The translations under genes were made by a program, and so were the position numbers. DNA of 64,000 nt. It comes from Acerihabitans sp015654925. Lineage in GTDB: Bacteria > Pseudomonadota > Gammaproteobacteria > Enterobacterales > Enterobacteriaceae. The DNA lies in the NCBI RefSeq assembly GCF_047324175.1, contig NZ_CP178732.1:2170001-2234000 (forward strand), given 5' to 3'. The notes below the pieces were generated by a model that was given only the letters and a program-made list of their open reading frames with translations, was not told the DNA's origin and made no database searches. Below are positions 44,055-54,203 of this stretch, piece by piece (within the stretch, counting starts at the first letter, position 1; the number at the start of each line of letters is the position of its first letter).

Positions 44055-45014
44055 TTACGTTGATGACTCGTCTGATGATGATCTTACGTCCGCTTGAGCA
44101 GGGGGAATGTCCAAGGCGGCGTCGAGCGATATTGAACGACAGGCCTGACGCAGTCCGTCAATCAGGCCGCCGGCCCTGCCGCGTACATGGATCATGCCGA
44201 AGGCAGGGCTCCAGTAATCCGATACAAGTGGGATACGCACAATATCTGCGGGGGGTAGTCCACCCTTAGTCGGGAGCGGATAAAGGTTAAAGACAGAATA
44301 ACCGAGACCGGCGGCGACCATGTTGTACGCCATTTCGCGCGAACCGACCGTATAGCCGACACGCGGCCTGACGCCATGATGATCGAAAAGGCCGGCGTAA
44401 TAACGCCGGGCGCCATCGAAATCGAGCAGGATATACGGCTCTTCCTTCAGTTCTGATAAATGAACTTCCTTCTTTCCCGCAAGATGATGAGTGGGATGCA
44501 AGCCGATGTGGAGAGGTGACTTGAACAGTTCAATAAACTCCAGCGAGGGATGAATATCGTCATTGAATGTGAATGCCGCCGACAGTTTTCCGGCGCGGAC
44601 CGCTGCCGACAGCCCCTGCGAGCTCTCTTCAACGAGCTGGATATGCCCGTTCAGCATGGATTGGGACAACCGCGCTATCAGAGACGGCATAATGAGCGCG
44701 CCCGCGCTGGCAAGCACACCCAGCGAAATGTCGCGCGCCCAATCCAAGGGAATATGTGCCGCTGCTTGTTCAAAGCCGCGGTAGGCCCCGAGAAACTCTT
44801 CGGTAAGCGCCGTAAAACGCTCACCGTCCCGAGTTAGTTTCATGCCCTTGGCCGGTTCGCCGACAAACAGGCTGATATGGAGCCGGTCCTCAATAAGGCG
44901 AATGGCCTCCCGTATCGAGGAGACCGAGACCGACATGCGCTCGGACGCTTTAGCGAGCGAGCCAGTCTGTTTTACCGCCACAACGTAGCGCAGCTGCTTG
45001 ATCGAATAGGACAC
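44055..45014 (-). CDS. LysR-family transcriptional regulator
   Basis: The N-terminal HTH (YSIKQLRYVVAVKQTGSLAK, MSVSVSSIREAIRLIEDRL) is followed by a LysR effector domain (ISLGVLASAGALIMPSLIARL, GKLSAAFTFNDDIHP, VAAGLGYSVFNLYPLP). The open frame reaches 45080, but a GTG at 45014 just before YSIKQLRY, with GGGAAA upstream, fits family starts better. Divergent from the MFS/M20 pair at 45165, which it probably controls together with the acyl-CoA lyase cluster. Confidence 0.88.
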   Translation of the reverse strand: MSYSIKQLRYVVAVKQTGSLAKASERMSVSVSSIREAIRLIEDRLHISLFVGEPAKGMKLTRDGERFTALTEEFLGAYRGFEQAAAHIPLDWARDISLGVLASAGALIMPSLIARLSQSMLNGHIQLVEESSQGLSAAVRAGKLSAAFTFNDDIHPSLEFIELFKSPLHIGLHPTHHLAGKKEVHLSELKEEPYILLDFDGARRYYAGLFDHHGVRPRVGYTVGSREMAYNMVAAGLGYSVFNLYPLPTKGGLPPADIVRIPLVSDYWSPAFGMIHVRGRAGGLIDGLRQACRSISLDAALDIPPAQADVRSSSDESST

Positions 45015-45164
45015 GCATTTCCCGGATTTATCACGGTGACAGGCAATGGATAGAATACATTTTTTGTACGTATTGCGCATTATTAATGCATTTTCTCCAA
45101 CGAGGTAATTTCGCTACGCTGGTCCCGTAATCAACAAACCAATCGGCACCAGGGGGGGAGGGAA

Positions 45165-46478
45165 ATGGCAAGAAGCACGACGGCAGTATCCGCCGGCGAA
45201 CAGGATGAAGCTAAGACCGGCACGCCAGGGAAAGCGGCAAGTATTGCGGCAGTAACGCTCGGCAATGCGCTTGAATTTTATGATTTCACCCTCTACAGCA
45301 TTTTTGCCGCTATCATCGCCCGGCAATTTTTTCCGGCAGATACGCTGCTGGGTAGCCTGATGCTGTCGGTGGGGGTGTTCGGTGTCGGTTTCCTGACGCG
45401 TCCACTGGGAGGGATACTGATTGGAGCTTATGCCGACCGCAAGGGAAGGAAAGCCGCAATGACCCTGACCATCGCCCTGATGGCGCTGAGTACGGGTCTG
45501 CTCGCCGTTATTCCACCCTATGCGGCTATTGGCATCGCCGCGCCCTGTCTGGTGGTACTGGCCCGCCTCATCCAGGGCTTTTCCGCCGGCGGCGAAATGG
45601 GACCGGCCACCACCTATCTGCTGGAACGGGCGCCTGCCGACCGGCGGGGGCTATATACCAGCTGGCAGTCAGCCAGTCAGGGTCTGTCATTCCTGCTAGC
45701 CGGCATCATCGGTTATCTGATGACGCAAATCCTGCCGAAAGAGAGCCTGGAGGCCTGGGGATGGCGGCTGCCGTTCCTGCTGGGCGTCCTGATCGCCCCG
45801 GTCGGCATGTATATCCGTAATCGCCTTCCCGAAACATTGGAAAGCGGGCGGACGTACGGTTCGACCAGGGAAGTTCTTACCGACTTGCTCGCCGGCCATG
45901 GCCGTACAGTGATATTGGCGGGCCTCGCCATCGCGGGCGGCGCCGTCACCATGTACATTTCGAGCTATATGACCACCTATGCGATGACAACGCTCAGGCT
46001 TCCTGCCGGGGTCTCGATGCTTGCGACACTGGTGACCGGCGCGACCATGGCGATAATGAGCCTGCTGGGAGGATGGCTGTCGGATCGGTTTGGCCGCAAA
46101 GCGGTCATGATCATCCCGCGCATGCTGCTGGTCCTAGCGGCCTATCCCGCCTTCATGCTGATTACGCGGGAACAAACGGGGACCATGCTGCTCCTGATGG
46201 TCGCGCTGCTCGTGACGTTGCATTCCCTCAATGCCGGCGTGATGCTTGGCATGATCCCGGAATCCTTTCCGAGCCGGGTGCGCAGCATCGGCCTGTCTTT
46301 TTCCTATGCCGTCGCCGTCACGATCTTCGGCGGAACGGCGCAGTTTGTGGTCACCTGGCTTATCGCCGTCACCGGCAATCCGATGACGCCGGCCTGGTAC
46401 CTGGTCGGCGCCAATGCCGTCGCCGTGGTTGCCATGCTGATGATGCGTGAAACGCGGCATACAGCGCTCAATGATTAA
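45165..46478 (+). CDS. MFS transporter, metabolite:H+ symporter (MHS) family
   Basis: 437 residues with 12 membrane segments. LGNALEFYDFTLYSIFAAII in TM1, GAYADRKGRKAAMTL in loop 2-3 and GWLSDRFGRKAVMI in loop 8-9 are the MHS family pattern, shared with citrate, tricarballylate and related carboxylate carriers. GGAGGG lies 5 bp before ATG. The following M20 gene starts 22 bp after its stop, suggesting co-transcription. Substrate probably a carboxylate or acylated amino acid (inferred). Confidence 0.9.
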   Translation: MARSTTAVSAGEQDEAKTGTPGKAASIAAVTLGNALEFYDFTLYSIFAAIIARQFFPADTLLGSLMLSVGVFGVGFLTRPLGGILIGAYADRKGRKAAMTLTIALMALSTGLLAVIPPYAAIGIAAPCLVVLARLIQGFSAGGEMGPATTYLLERAPADRRGLYTSWQSASQGLSFLLAGIIGYLMTQILPKESLEAWGWRLPFLLGVLIAPVGMYIRNRLPETLESGRTYGSTREVLTDLLAGHGRTVILAGLAIAGGAVTMYISSYMTTYAMTTLRLPAGVSMLATLVTGATMAIMSLLGGWLSDRFGRKAVMIIPRMLLVLAAYPAFMLITREQTGTMLLLMVALLVTLHSLNAGVMLGMIPESFPSRVRSIGLSFSYAVAVTIFGGTAQFVVTWLIAVTGNPMTPAWYLVGANAVAVVAMLMMRETRHTALND

Positions 46479-46500
46479 ACAAGATTTGGAATATACGGTA

Positions 46501-47691
46501 ATGAAGAACACCCTATTTAAAAAGATCGGCGAGTACCTTCCCCAATTGATCGCCATCCGGCGGGATATTCACCAGCACCCTGAAACGGCGTTCGAAGAGC
46601 GGCGAACCTCAGCGCTGGTCGCCAAAACGCTTGAAGGCTGGGGGATCGCCGTGACGCGCGGGATCGCCGGTACGGGCCTGGTTGGCACAATCCGTGGGCG
46701 TCGGCCCGGGATACGCAGTATAGGACTCAGGGCGGATATGGATGCCCTCAATATTGAGGAAGCGACCGGCCTGGCCTATTCCTCAGGATACCCAGGCAAG
46801 ATGCACGCCTGCGGCCATGACGGTCATACGGCCATGCTATTGGGCGCAGCCCGTTATCTTGCCGGGGATCCCGACTTTGCGGGTACGGTCCACCTCATCT
46901 TTCAACCGGCGGAGGAGGAGGGAGGGGGAGGGCGCAAGATGATCGAAGAAGGCCTGTTCGAGCGCTTTCCTTGCGACGCCGTTTATGGCTTGCATAACGA
47001 GCCGGGACTGCCGGCCGGCCGGTTTGGCATCCGGCCGGGTCCAATGCTGGCCAATGTCGATACCTGGGCTGTCAGGTTCGCAGGCACCGGAGGGCACGGC
47101 GCGGTGCCACATCGCGCCGTGGATCCCAGCCTACCGCTGGCGCATTTTCTGCTTGGCCTGCAGACCATCATCGGCCGTAACGTTCCTGCCCGCGAGACCG
47201 CGGTTATCAGTACCGGTTATATCGCGGCGGGTCATGTACGCTCCACGAATGTCATCCCCAGTGAGATAGTGGTACGAGGCACCGCGCGCTCCTATGAGCC
47301 ATCGGTCAGAAATATACTGGAACGGCGTCTCTCCGAACTGGCGGTCAATCTGGCGGCCGCGCATGAATGCACGGCTGTGGTCAGCTATGAGCGGGGATAT
47401 CCCGCTCTAATCAATGCCACGGAGCAAACGCAACTCGCCGCCGCCGCCGCCGTACGCACGGTGGGTGAGGAGCGGGTCGAAGCGCTTTATCCGGCCATCA
47501 CCGCAGGAGAGGACTTCGCCTACATGCTGGAGGAGCGGCCGGGAGCGTTTATGCTGATAGGCAATGGCGTAGAGGCCGACGGCACGTTTCATCACGTCCA
47601 CACGCCGCGCTTCGATTTTAATGACGATATCCTGTCGTTCGGGATCGGCTATTGGATCAATATCGTAAAACTGGAATTGGTTACTGAATGA
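46501..47691 (+). CDS. M20-family amidohydrolase (hippurate hydrolase/IAA-amino acid type)
   Basis: About 396 residues. RRDIHQHPETAFEE, LRADMDALNIEE, MHACGHDGHTAMLLG and IFQPAEEEGGGGRKM are the metal-ligand motifs of the M20D subfamily. GGHGAVPHRAVDP is in the dimerisation domain and AGEDFAYMLEERPG completes the site. It hydrolyses N-acyl amino acids. I start at 46501 (MKNTLFKKIG); the earlier open frame overlaps the MFS gene. With the MFS carrier this could import and deacylate a conjugate. Confidence 0.92.
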   Translation: MKNTLFKKIGEYLPQLIAIRRDIHQHPETAFEERRTSALVAKTLEGWGIAVTRGIAGTGLVGTIRGRRPGIRSIGLRADMDALNIEEATGLAYSSGYPGKMHACGHDGHTAMLLGAARYLAGDPDFAGTVHLIFQPAEEEGGGGRKMIEEGLFERFPCDAVYGLHNEPGLPAGRFGIRPGPMLANVDTWAVRFAGTGGHGAVPHRAVDPSLPLAHFLLGLQTIIGRNVPARETAVISTGYIAAGHVRSTNVIPSEIVVRGTARSYEPSVRNILERRLSELAVNLAAAHECTAVVSYERGYPALINATEQTQLAAAAAVRTVGEERVEALYPAITAGEDFAYMLEERPGAFMLIGNGVEADGTFHHVHTPRFDFNDDILSFGIGYWINIVKLELVTE

Positions 47692-48138
47692 ATGCTTGCT
47701 GTAATTTGGCGCGCACGCGTACGATAAGGCGTTCTGAGCAGTGATTTATATCATTATCTAACCAGTGTATAAATTAAAAGTATTCAAATTTAAGACGAGA
47801 AATCCGCAATGCCGTGTGTCTGAACATCTGCCGATCCTGCTCAGCGCTTAAAATAGGCGGTAATGGCATCAAATGCCCCAGACAGTTGAGGTAAAGTAAT
47901 TTTTAGCGAAATTAATGGCGATCCTAATGCGTTAATTACCAAATAAGCAATTGATCAATGCGAATTCACGCATTTGGTGATTGATATTTTTGCTAAAATC
48001 AGCGTTACAATCGAAAAAATGGGGCGGAATTGTCTTTGACCTACTCACTGGATCTCATAAGTTTCCTCTTTCAGTCATGGATGAATTCGGCCGGAAATAA
48101 CATGAAATGAATCATTAAATTATTTTTCTGCCATTGGG
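47692..48138. other. 447-bp AT-rich convergent intergenic region
   Basis: Lies between the convergent M20 gene and the PEP-mutase-family pseudogene. No frame or hairpin stands out. Confidence 0.5.
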
Positions 48139-49068
48139 CTATCTGTTGTTTAAACACCCTGTAGCCAACATTTGGAATATGTCTTCGACACGGAATATAT
48201 GCTGGCCCGCTTCCAGGAATCGCCCGGTACGAAGAATGATGTTACATACCTTCGTCATTGCCGCATGGGCCGCCCTTATCTGGTGGTTATCATCGATGAC
48301 ATCTGTGATCCCGGCCAGCCCCAGTTCGTCTTCCGTCAGGTGCGGGTAGGCGGTCGGAATGGCATATAACGGTTTCAAGATCCCAGATGAAGCGCTAAGC
48401 TCGCTGTAATGCGCTGCGAATTCAAGCACCTCCTGCCCGGAAGACATTTTCGAATGTACCAAAATGGCATCGGATTCAGAGTGCAAGTAACGTTAGGCTC
48501 GTCTCACTGCTTCCGCCATTCCCGCGCCGGCGATCAGCGCCTCAGTTCGTGCAATTATCATGAAATCGGGGCTTTGAATCGCTCGTTTAGTGGCAGCAAT
48601 TTTCGCAACGAACACCTCAAGATCTTCCAGATTATGGCTGACACTGGCGGCAAGGCTTGAACGCTTGGGAAAAACCTTATCTTCGATGACGACCGCCGAC
48701 ACCCCTAACGCTTCCAACCGGGCACAAAAATGCTGGCAGGCAACAGGCTCTCCGCCCGTATCAACATCAACGATCAAAGGTAACATTGTCGCCGATGCTA
48801 TTTCCTCAACCGTTTCAAGACGCTTTTCCAACTGACCCAGTTCAATGTCGGGAAGCGCCCGGGAAGTCGCAATGCTGAATCCCGAAATCTATAGTCCGTC
48901 GAAACGCGCAGTCTTGCCGGAGGCTATTTCCACTGCTGCTTCCGATGCCACCAGCGCGGAGAGCGGGTTATGGCATTCCATGAAGCGCAGCGTATGACCG
49001 GAAGTAAGACTGTGCTTTAATCGTGGCCGGCGTTCCTCCGGCAAGAGATGCATATCAAGTAGCGTCAT
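48139..49068 (-). pseudogene. Isocitrate lyase/PEP mutase family protein, two nonsense codons
   Basis: One uninterrupted frame apart from TAG at codon 60 (48889-48891; KTARFDGL*ISGFSIATSRA) and TAA at codon 192 (48493-48495; AVRRA*RYLHSESDAILVHS). Between them lie LPLIVDVDTGGE, SAVVIEDKVFPKR and FMIIARTEALIAG, the PEP-mutase/methylisocitrate-lyase barrel core; the usual lysine-cysteine loop KxCS is replaced by KRSS. Trp is common at the first stop position in relatives (GLWISG). The start overlaps the lyase gene by ATGA. Decay looks recent, as no frameshift is present. Confidence 0.88.
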
Positions 49069-49874
49069 TTGACAGCCTCATCGATAGCGGCTGGTGAAGT
49101 GAACGGCCCATCATAAGCAAAAGGAAAACGGATCCGCATGGGTTTCTCGCGCGTCAATTCCTCACGTACATGGGCGGCAACCCCGGCGCAACGGCCGATG
49201 ATAAAGATCAGCCTGCCGATCAATGGCTCAAAGCCCATGCCCAACAGTATCGCCGCGATAGCACCGTCAACATTGACCGGAAATTTGCGGCCATGCTCGG
49301 CTTCCAGCGCCCGTTTAAGCGCACGCATCATGGCGATCTCCTGGCCGCAAATACCCAGCGTCTCCGCCTGACGCCAAAGCTCACGCGTTCTGGGATCTTC
49401 GGTATGAAAGCGATGTCCAAGACCGGGAAGCCGGCGTTTTTCCCGCTTTGATTGCGCGACCAGCCCGGCGGCCCGCTTTGCCATATCGTCCGGCGATGTC
49501 ACGTCTTTGAAGGTGTCCGCCAGCATCACCATGGACGCTTCCCCTGCTCCGCCGTGAGCGTCACCTATAGCGAGCAAACCGCCCCCCACCGCCGCCTCCG
49601 GCGCACGGCGATTGCCGCTCGCAATGACGCGGGCGGTCAACATTGATGGCGATGTGGGACCATGGTCGCAGGTGGATATAATAATGGCATTGAACAGCGC
49701 GGCTTCCGCCGGGGACGGACGATGTCCGGTGAAAAGGAGATAGACAACCTCGCCAAAAGAACCCCATTGCATCAACGTTTCTATAGGCACGCCGCGAACA
49801 GCCAGGCGGCCATTGCCAAAATCCGTGATCCCCGTACGCCAGGCGGTGTGTTGCAGTTCTTCCGCTTTTTTCAT
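49065..49874 (-). CDS. Citryl-CoA lyase-like, stand-alone citrate synthase domain
   Basis: 269 residues. Citrate-synthase-fold catalytic segments are H71 (CDHGPTSPS), H107 (GDAHGGAG) and GLGHRFHTEDPRTREL with a following Asp. The short length lacks the N-terminal part of true citrate synthases and matches stand-alone citryl-CoA-lyase-type enzymes. It is translationally coupled on both sides (TGATG with the CoA transferase, ATGA with the PEP-mutase pseudogene). The frame is intact although both partners are broken, so it probably no longer works in a pathway. Confidence 0.85.
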   Translation of the reverse strand: MKKAEELQHTAWRTGITDFGNGRLAVRGVPIETLMQWGSFGEVVYLLFTGHRPSPAEAALFNAIIISTCDHGPTSPSMLTARVIASGNRRAPEAAVGGGLLAIGDAHGGAGEASMVMLADTFKDVTSPDDMAKRAAGLVAQSKREKRRLPGLGHRFHTEDPRTRELWRQAETLGICGQEIAMMRALKRALEAEHGRKFPVNVDGAIAAILLGMGFEPLIGRLIFIIGRCAGVAAHVREELTREKPMRIRFPFAYDGPFTSPAAIDEAVK

Positions 49875-50503
49875 CAGGCCCTCCGCTCAATTTTCGTCGA
49901 TTGTGATAAAGCAGTTTCAGCCGCAATCTCGCCAAGTATATCGTCACGATCCTGATCCGCACGCGGCCCAATACGCCGTATACGACCGGGCGTACGGGAA
50001 AAACGCGGGACGACGGCATGCATCGGATAAGTGCCGAGTTCCGGGTCCTCCACACTTTCCATCACGCCACGCCCGGTTACGTGCGGATCGGTGAGCAGTT
50101 GGGCGATGTCATAGACCGGCGCGCCGGCAATCCCCTCGGTCTCGAAGGTGCCCATAAGTTCAGCTAAAGTGAATGAAACGAGTTTGTCGGCCACAATGGC
50201 GTCAATCGCATCGCCGTTTTCCACACGCGCTTCATGGCTGGCGAACCGATCGTCTTCAAGAAGATGCCCGAGCCCGAAGATACGGAAAAATTTTTCGGCC
50301 ATCACGGGCGTGGACACTGAAATGACGACCCATCGATCATCCCGTGTCAGGTAGATGTTGCGCGGCGCATTGTTCGGCGAGCGGTTGCCACGCCGTTCGG
50401 GAACATGGCCAGTTAGACGATAGGCGGCGGCAACCGGTCCCAGTACGGAAACAATTGGCTCCTTTCTCATAGAACAGGTGGGGTTGTGGTGGATTGTTAT
50501 CAT
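49874..50503 (-). pseudogene. Family III (CaiB/BaiF) CoA transferase, N-terminal half missing
   Basis: Only about 200 C-terminal residues of a roughly 400-residue family remain: TGHVPERRGNRSPNNAPRN, RDDRWVVISVST, RIFGLGHLLEDDRFASHEA, ELMGTFETEGIAGAPVYDIA and GTYPMHAVVPRFSRTPG. The catalytic Asp of the family lies in the lost N-terminal half. The 160 bp upstream show no CoA-transferase sequence in any frame, so this is a deletion rather than a simple frameshift. It probably activated the acid cleaved by the two downstream lyases. Confidence 0.85.
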
Positions 50504-50661
50504 CGATTTTTTGCAGTACGGTAAAAGATGTGATGATCACCATCCGTGTCTCACTCCGGGATGCGTTGTAAACAGCGTGACATCCGCTGGGGTTACCCTT
50601 TGTTTCTTCGCGTTTCTGGTTCGGTTGGCCGTAATAAAAGGCTCTGAGTGAGGAAAAATTA

Positions 50662-51225
50662 ATGAAAATGCCTGATCGGCTGGTGATTGTTCATGGATTC
50701 CTGTCAACGCCTCGCCATCACTGGTTTCGCTGGCTGAAAGCGCAATTCGAAAACCAGGGAACCCAGGTTATCCTGCCTCGAATGCCTGCTCCCCGGACAC
50801 CCAAGCCAGAACAATGGTTGTCCCATTTAACACACAGTGTCCCTACACCCACATGCCATACCTGGTTTATCGCCCATAGCCTGGGGTGTATTCCCTTGAT
50901 GCATTATCTTGCTTCTTTAAACGAAGGGAGAGTCGTTGGGGGAGCCATCCTGGTGGCGGGGTTTGCCGAACCGGTTCCTTTATTGCCTGAACTGAATGAT
51001 TTTACCCGGCAAAGAATTGATTATAGGCAACTCAAAGAGAACGTTCACCATCTTATTACGTTGCGGTCGATGAATGATGATATGGTCCCGCCTGACTTCA
51101 CACTGTCACTGAGCCGCGAACTCTCTGCCGAGCTTTATAGCTTTCCTGCGGCGGGACATTTCAGGGATCGGGATGGTTTTTGCCAGTTTCCCGCTTTGTT
51201 GAAGGTCTTGCATAAGTACCTGTAA
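50662..51225 (+). CDS. RBBP9/YdeN-type alpha/beta hydrolase
   Basis: 187 residues, a compact serine hydrolase. The catalytic Ser73 lies in AHSLGC, the likely Asp at 139-140 (SMNDDMVPP) and His166 (AAGHFRDRDGF). The oxyanion strand is VIVHGFLSTPRHHW. GAGGAA lies before ATG. Isolated transcription unit. The substrate is unknown; family members are carboxylesterase-like. Confidence 0.9.
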   Translation: MKMPDRLVIVHGFLSTPRHHWFRWLKAQFENQGTQVILPRMPAPRTPKPEQWLSHLTHSVPTPTCHTWFIAHSLGCIPLMHYLASLNEGRVVGGAILVAGFAEPVPLLPELNDFTRQRIDYRQLKENVHHLITLRSMNDDMVPPDFTLSLSRELSAELYSFPAAGHFRDRDGFCQFPALLKVLHKYL

Positions 51226-51285
51226 TTCCTTTATATCAAGCTTTTAGCAAGCCAACAGTATCAAATCAAAATGAATTGGCCAACG

Positions 51286-52149
51286 CTAGCGCAGTCCCCG
51301 ATTTAGCGCACAGCCAATGAGATTTCCGGCCAGTCGACCTTCAGCCTGGTTCCTGTTGAATTCAATGTTCATATGCAGCAATGACAGCGTCAGCTGCTTC
51401 GATATAACCGGCGCCTCCAGGCCCCTCAGTGATCCGGTGCTGGGCGTGGGGATCTCATGCAGGTATTGGCGCACGGTGCTGATGCCCACCGAATGTGGGA
51501 AGAAACTGAACATGAGGGCGTCGTTGGTGGAATCTTCCGTGTAGAGAACCGTCTCCGGCCGGGAGTCGATGTCCACGCCGGACATGTCGGCCAGTATGCG
51601 TCGTGTCATGGCCAGCTTGTCATAGTCACCCAGCCAGCCCAGTATCCACAGATTGTTGATCGTGGTATGCGTACCTACGGCCCGCAAGCGATCGGCCAGA
51701 CGGTGGGCAGTAGCCTTGTCACCCGGCCGCGCAAACGCCAGGCCGGTCAACCGAAATAGCTGATCGTCGGCGAAAGTGACATCCGGTATTGCATCCTTCA
51801 CCTTTAAGGCTATGTCGTCCAGCCGGGTGCGTATGCCCGGCAGGTCTTCCGCTGCGTGCCAGAATTCGCGCATTACGCCATGGCCATTCGATGCGCGCTG
51901 GGAAAATAGGCTACCGTTCTCACCGATCACGCAATCGACCGACCACATCCTGGCCATCTGATCGCACTAGCCCGCAGGCGCCGTGGTGACGGGTATAACT
52001 TTTACCCCCATCGCCTGTAATCGTTCGAGCGCCGCATAGGGCGTTGCGGCTAGCCTGCCCCGGTAAATCAACGTTTCATCCATATCAGTCAGGATGAAAC
52101 GTACCGAGCGAAATGCATCGGCTGGGGCGGTAGAGAGGGGTAGTAGCAT
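51286..52149 (-). pseudogene. HAD-superfamily (Cof/IIB-like) hydrolase, one nonsense codon
   Basis: Start at 52149 (MLLPLSTAPADAF) after GCGAGG. FILTDMDETLIYRG is HAD motif I and VKVIPVTTAPAG motif II. Codon 61 is TAG (51967-51969), where W (AGWCDQM) is expected. The frame then continues undamaged through VDCVIGENGSLF, RLRAVGTHTTINNLWILGWLG and LYTEDSTNDALMFSFFPHSVGI (motif IV) to 51286. One reversion would restore a 287-residue protein. Probably a sugar-phosphate phosphatase by family. Confidence 0.85.
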
Positions 52150-52263
52150 TGTTGCCTCGCTTGTTTCAGGTGTCGTTTTATGGCGGATAACGGAATCATG
52201 GCGCCATGTCACGGCCTTTAGGCTTCCGGGCTTTGCAGACAACTGAATATGAGTTGCTTGCAA

Positions 52264-52955
52264 AACTAAGGCCGTACAGCTTATAAGCCTGCCTATTCAA
52301 CTCACGGCGCCGGTGGCACCTCATGAGTCGCCTACTGCGTTTCCCTTGCACCGGCCGCGTGTCCCGGCGTTAAGAATAACCAGCGGAAAACATGAAACAG
52401 CACCGGCCCGGGTAGCGCCAGCCGATACGAAGATATCTGTGGGTTTTGTTTTATTGGAAAAAATCGATGCTTTCCGGCCATATCGACAAGGTGACATCAA
52501 AACACATTATCATAACTGAGGCATATTGATATTCATGATCTGTATCCTGCAGGCAATCTGACACGGGACATGCACTGTAAACAAGCGGTTTTCGCCTGAA
52601 CCCAACCAGATTATCTCATTGCGGCGATCGGTCGTTGATGATTACTCATTTCATTATGGCCCAAGGTTTCCAGTTGCCGCTGCGGGAGTATGCGGGGTAG
52701 TCACAGGCCCAGTCGGCGAGAATAAATCGTTAACTAATGCTTTCTTTATAGATGCAATATCAAAAGGGAGTATTGACAGCGATAATCTGGGTGCGTTATT
52801 TTTTACCCCCATCATATGATGTGTGAAGTAAAGAACAATGCCTCAACCGTAGGGTCCGAAAGGAGGGTAACTCCCACTATGTTATATAAGACAACAAATA
52901 AAAATAATGAGTATTAATTTCCTCAGAAAAAATCAGTATTATAAGGAGTCGATAA
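52264..52955. other. 690-bp region with no supported gene
   Basis: Open frames at 52313-52519 and 52619-52819 lack ribosome binding sites and recognisable similarity. The last 80 bp are AT-rich and presumably promote the GNAT gene. Confidence 0.45.
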
Positions 52956-53375
52956 ATGAAGGTCACACTCCACCATGAAATTCCTGGCGCAGATGAATAC
53001 AATGCCTTGCGGATAGCTCTGGGGTGGGGAAGTTCAGCGCCAGATATAACCATCTTAGCTTTACAACGTTCGCTTTTCTCGGTCACTTTGCGGCAGTCCG
53101 GGCAACTGGTCGGTATGGCACGTGTGATCGGTGACGGTGGCCTAGCCTTTTATATCCAGGATGTGATAGTTACTGAACGTCTGCGCGGACAAGGATACGG
53201 AAAACGATTAATGGATGAAGTCATGGTGTTCTTACATGGCACGGCGCAGTCAGGCTCCGTGATAGGGTTAATGGCGGCGCTGGGGAAAGATGCGTTTTAT
53301 ACTCGATATGGATTCAACCGTCGCCCTAATGAATTTCAGGGGTCCGGTATGACGCAATTTCCAAGTGAATGGTAG
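52956..53375 (+). CDS. GNAT-family N-acetyltransferase
   Basis: 139 residues. VIVTERLRGQGYGKRLMDEV is the acetyl-CoA-binding motif A (R/Q-x-x-G-x-G/A). LVGMARVIGDGGLAFYIQDV is the central beta pair, and FYTRYGFNRRPNE the C-terminal Tyr motif. AAGGAG lies 8 bp before ATG. Monocistronic between relics. Substrate unknown. Confidence 0.92.
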   Translation: MKVTLHHEIPGADEYNALRIALGWGSSAPDITILALQRSLFSVTLRQSGQLVGMARVIGDGGLAFYIQDVIVTERLRGQGYGKRLMDEVMVFLHGTAQSGSVIGLMAALGKDAFYTRYGFNRRPNEFQGSGMTQFPSEW

Positions 53376-53573
53376 CTTCAACCTTTTATGAATGCGCGAG
53401 CTCAGGTGTTTATTGAGCTTTAGGTATTGATTGGTTATATGGCTGTGATACCTTGGCTTATCTATTGTTATAGCCGTTTTTGGCATTCGCTCGATTCTCA
53501 AAACAGGCAATTTTTATTTGATTAACATTGCATAGCGATAAAACGACCTAATTGCTTCACGCTGTCTTTGCTA

Positions 53574-54203
53574 CTACTCCAGACGGTAATAGTTTCCAGA
53601 TGGTAATAGTTGAAATTTTTGTGGTTCTGAGGTGGCACATAATATCAATGAAGCATCAGCAAAAGCAGCGGTGGCTGCAGTATCGTCACCAAAAATCAAA
53701 AACTCCAGTGATGATTTAAGAACACCATTTTCATTGAACGCCGATTCAATCGCCAAGCGTTCGGCCAGGATGGCATTGATGCCTGCATGAACAATATCCG
53801 TCGGAATACCCTGGCGCCACTCCACTAGGCTGAGTAATTCATTGTGCCAGCCGGTTTTTTTAATTGCGCAATGGCCGCATTCAGACGGGCTACATCGCTG
53901 AGTTCCGGTCCAAAGTCAGAACAAATTTCCCATAAGTTTTGCAATTTTTTAGGCAGATTGGACATCGGGCCATTTTTTTTGCCTAAATTTTGCAGCAACA
54001 GTATTTCGGCGGCGACCCCCTGGGGAAGCGTTTTTGTCGCTGCGCGCCGTCAAGCCAGCGCATCAAAAAAAGATGGTCCGTGAGGGCATTACCCGCGCGC
54101 CCATCCTGCCGTGCTAAATTCAGCGCCACCAGGGCAAAAATGAAAAATGAGCTAAAAAACCGGCAACCTCTTCAGTTAGTTCCTGGTTCTGTGAAGGTGG
54201 CAT
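53574..54203 (-). pseudogene. Unrecognised protein, about 210 codons, several frameshifts
   Basis: Starts at 54203 (MPPSQNQELTEEVAGFLAHF) after AAGGA. Successive frames give VALNLARQDGRAGNALTDHL with FLMRWLDGAQRQKRF, then EILLLQNLGKKNGPMSNLPK and DVARLNAAIAQLKKP, then VEWRQGIPTDIVHAGINAIL and a stop at 53574. The helical, leucine-patterned composition and good start suggest a real but decayed soluble gene. At least three frame changes are required. I do not recognise the family. Confidence 0.55.

Noticed and set aside
46046..52149. Stop-codon recoding (UGA or UAG as Trp) as an explanation of the in-frame stops
   Set aside because: TGA, TAG and TAA all occur among the premature stops, many intact genes end normally with each, and neighbouring genes are broken by frameshifts; decay is simpler.
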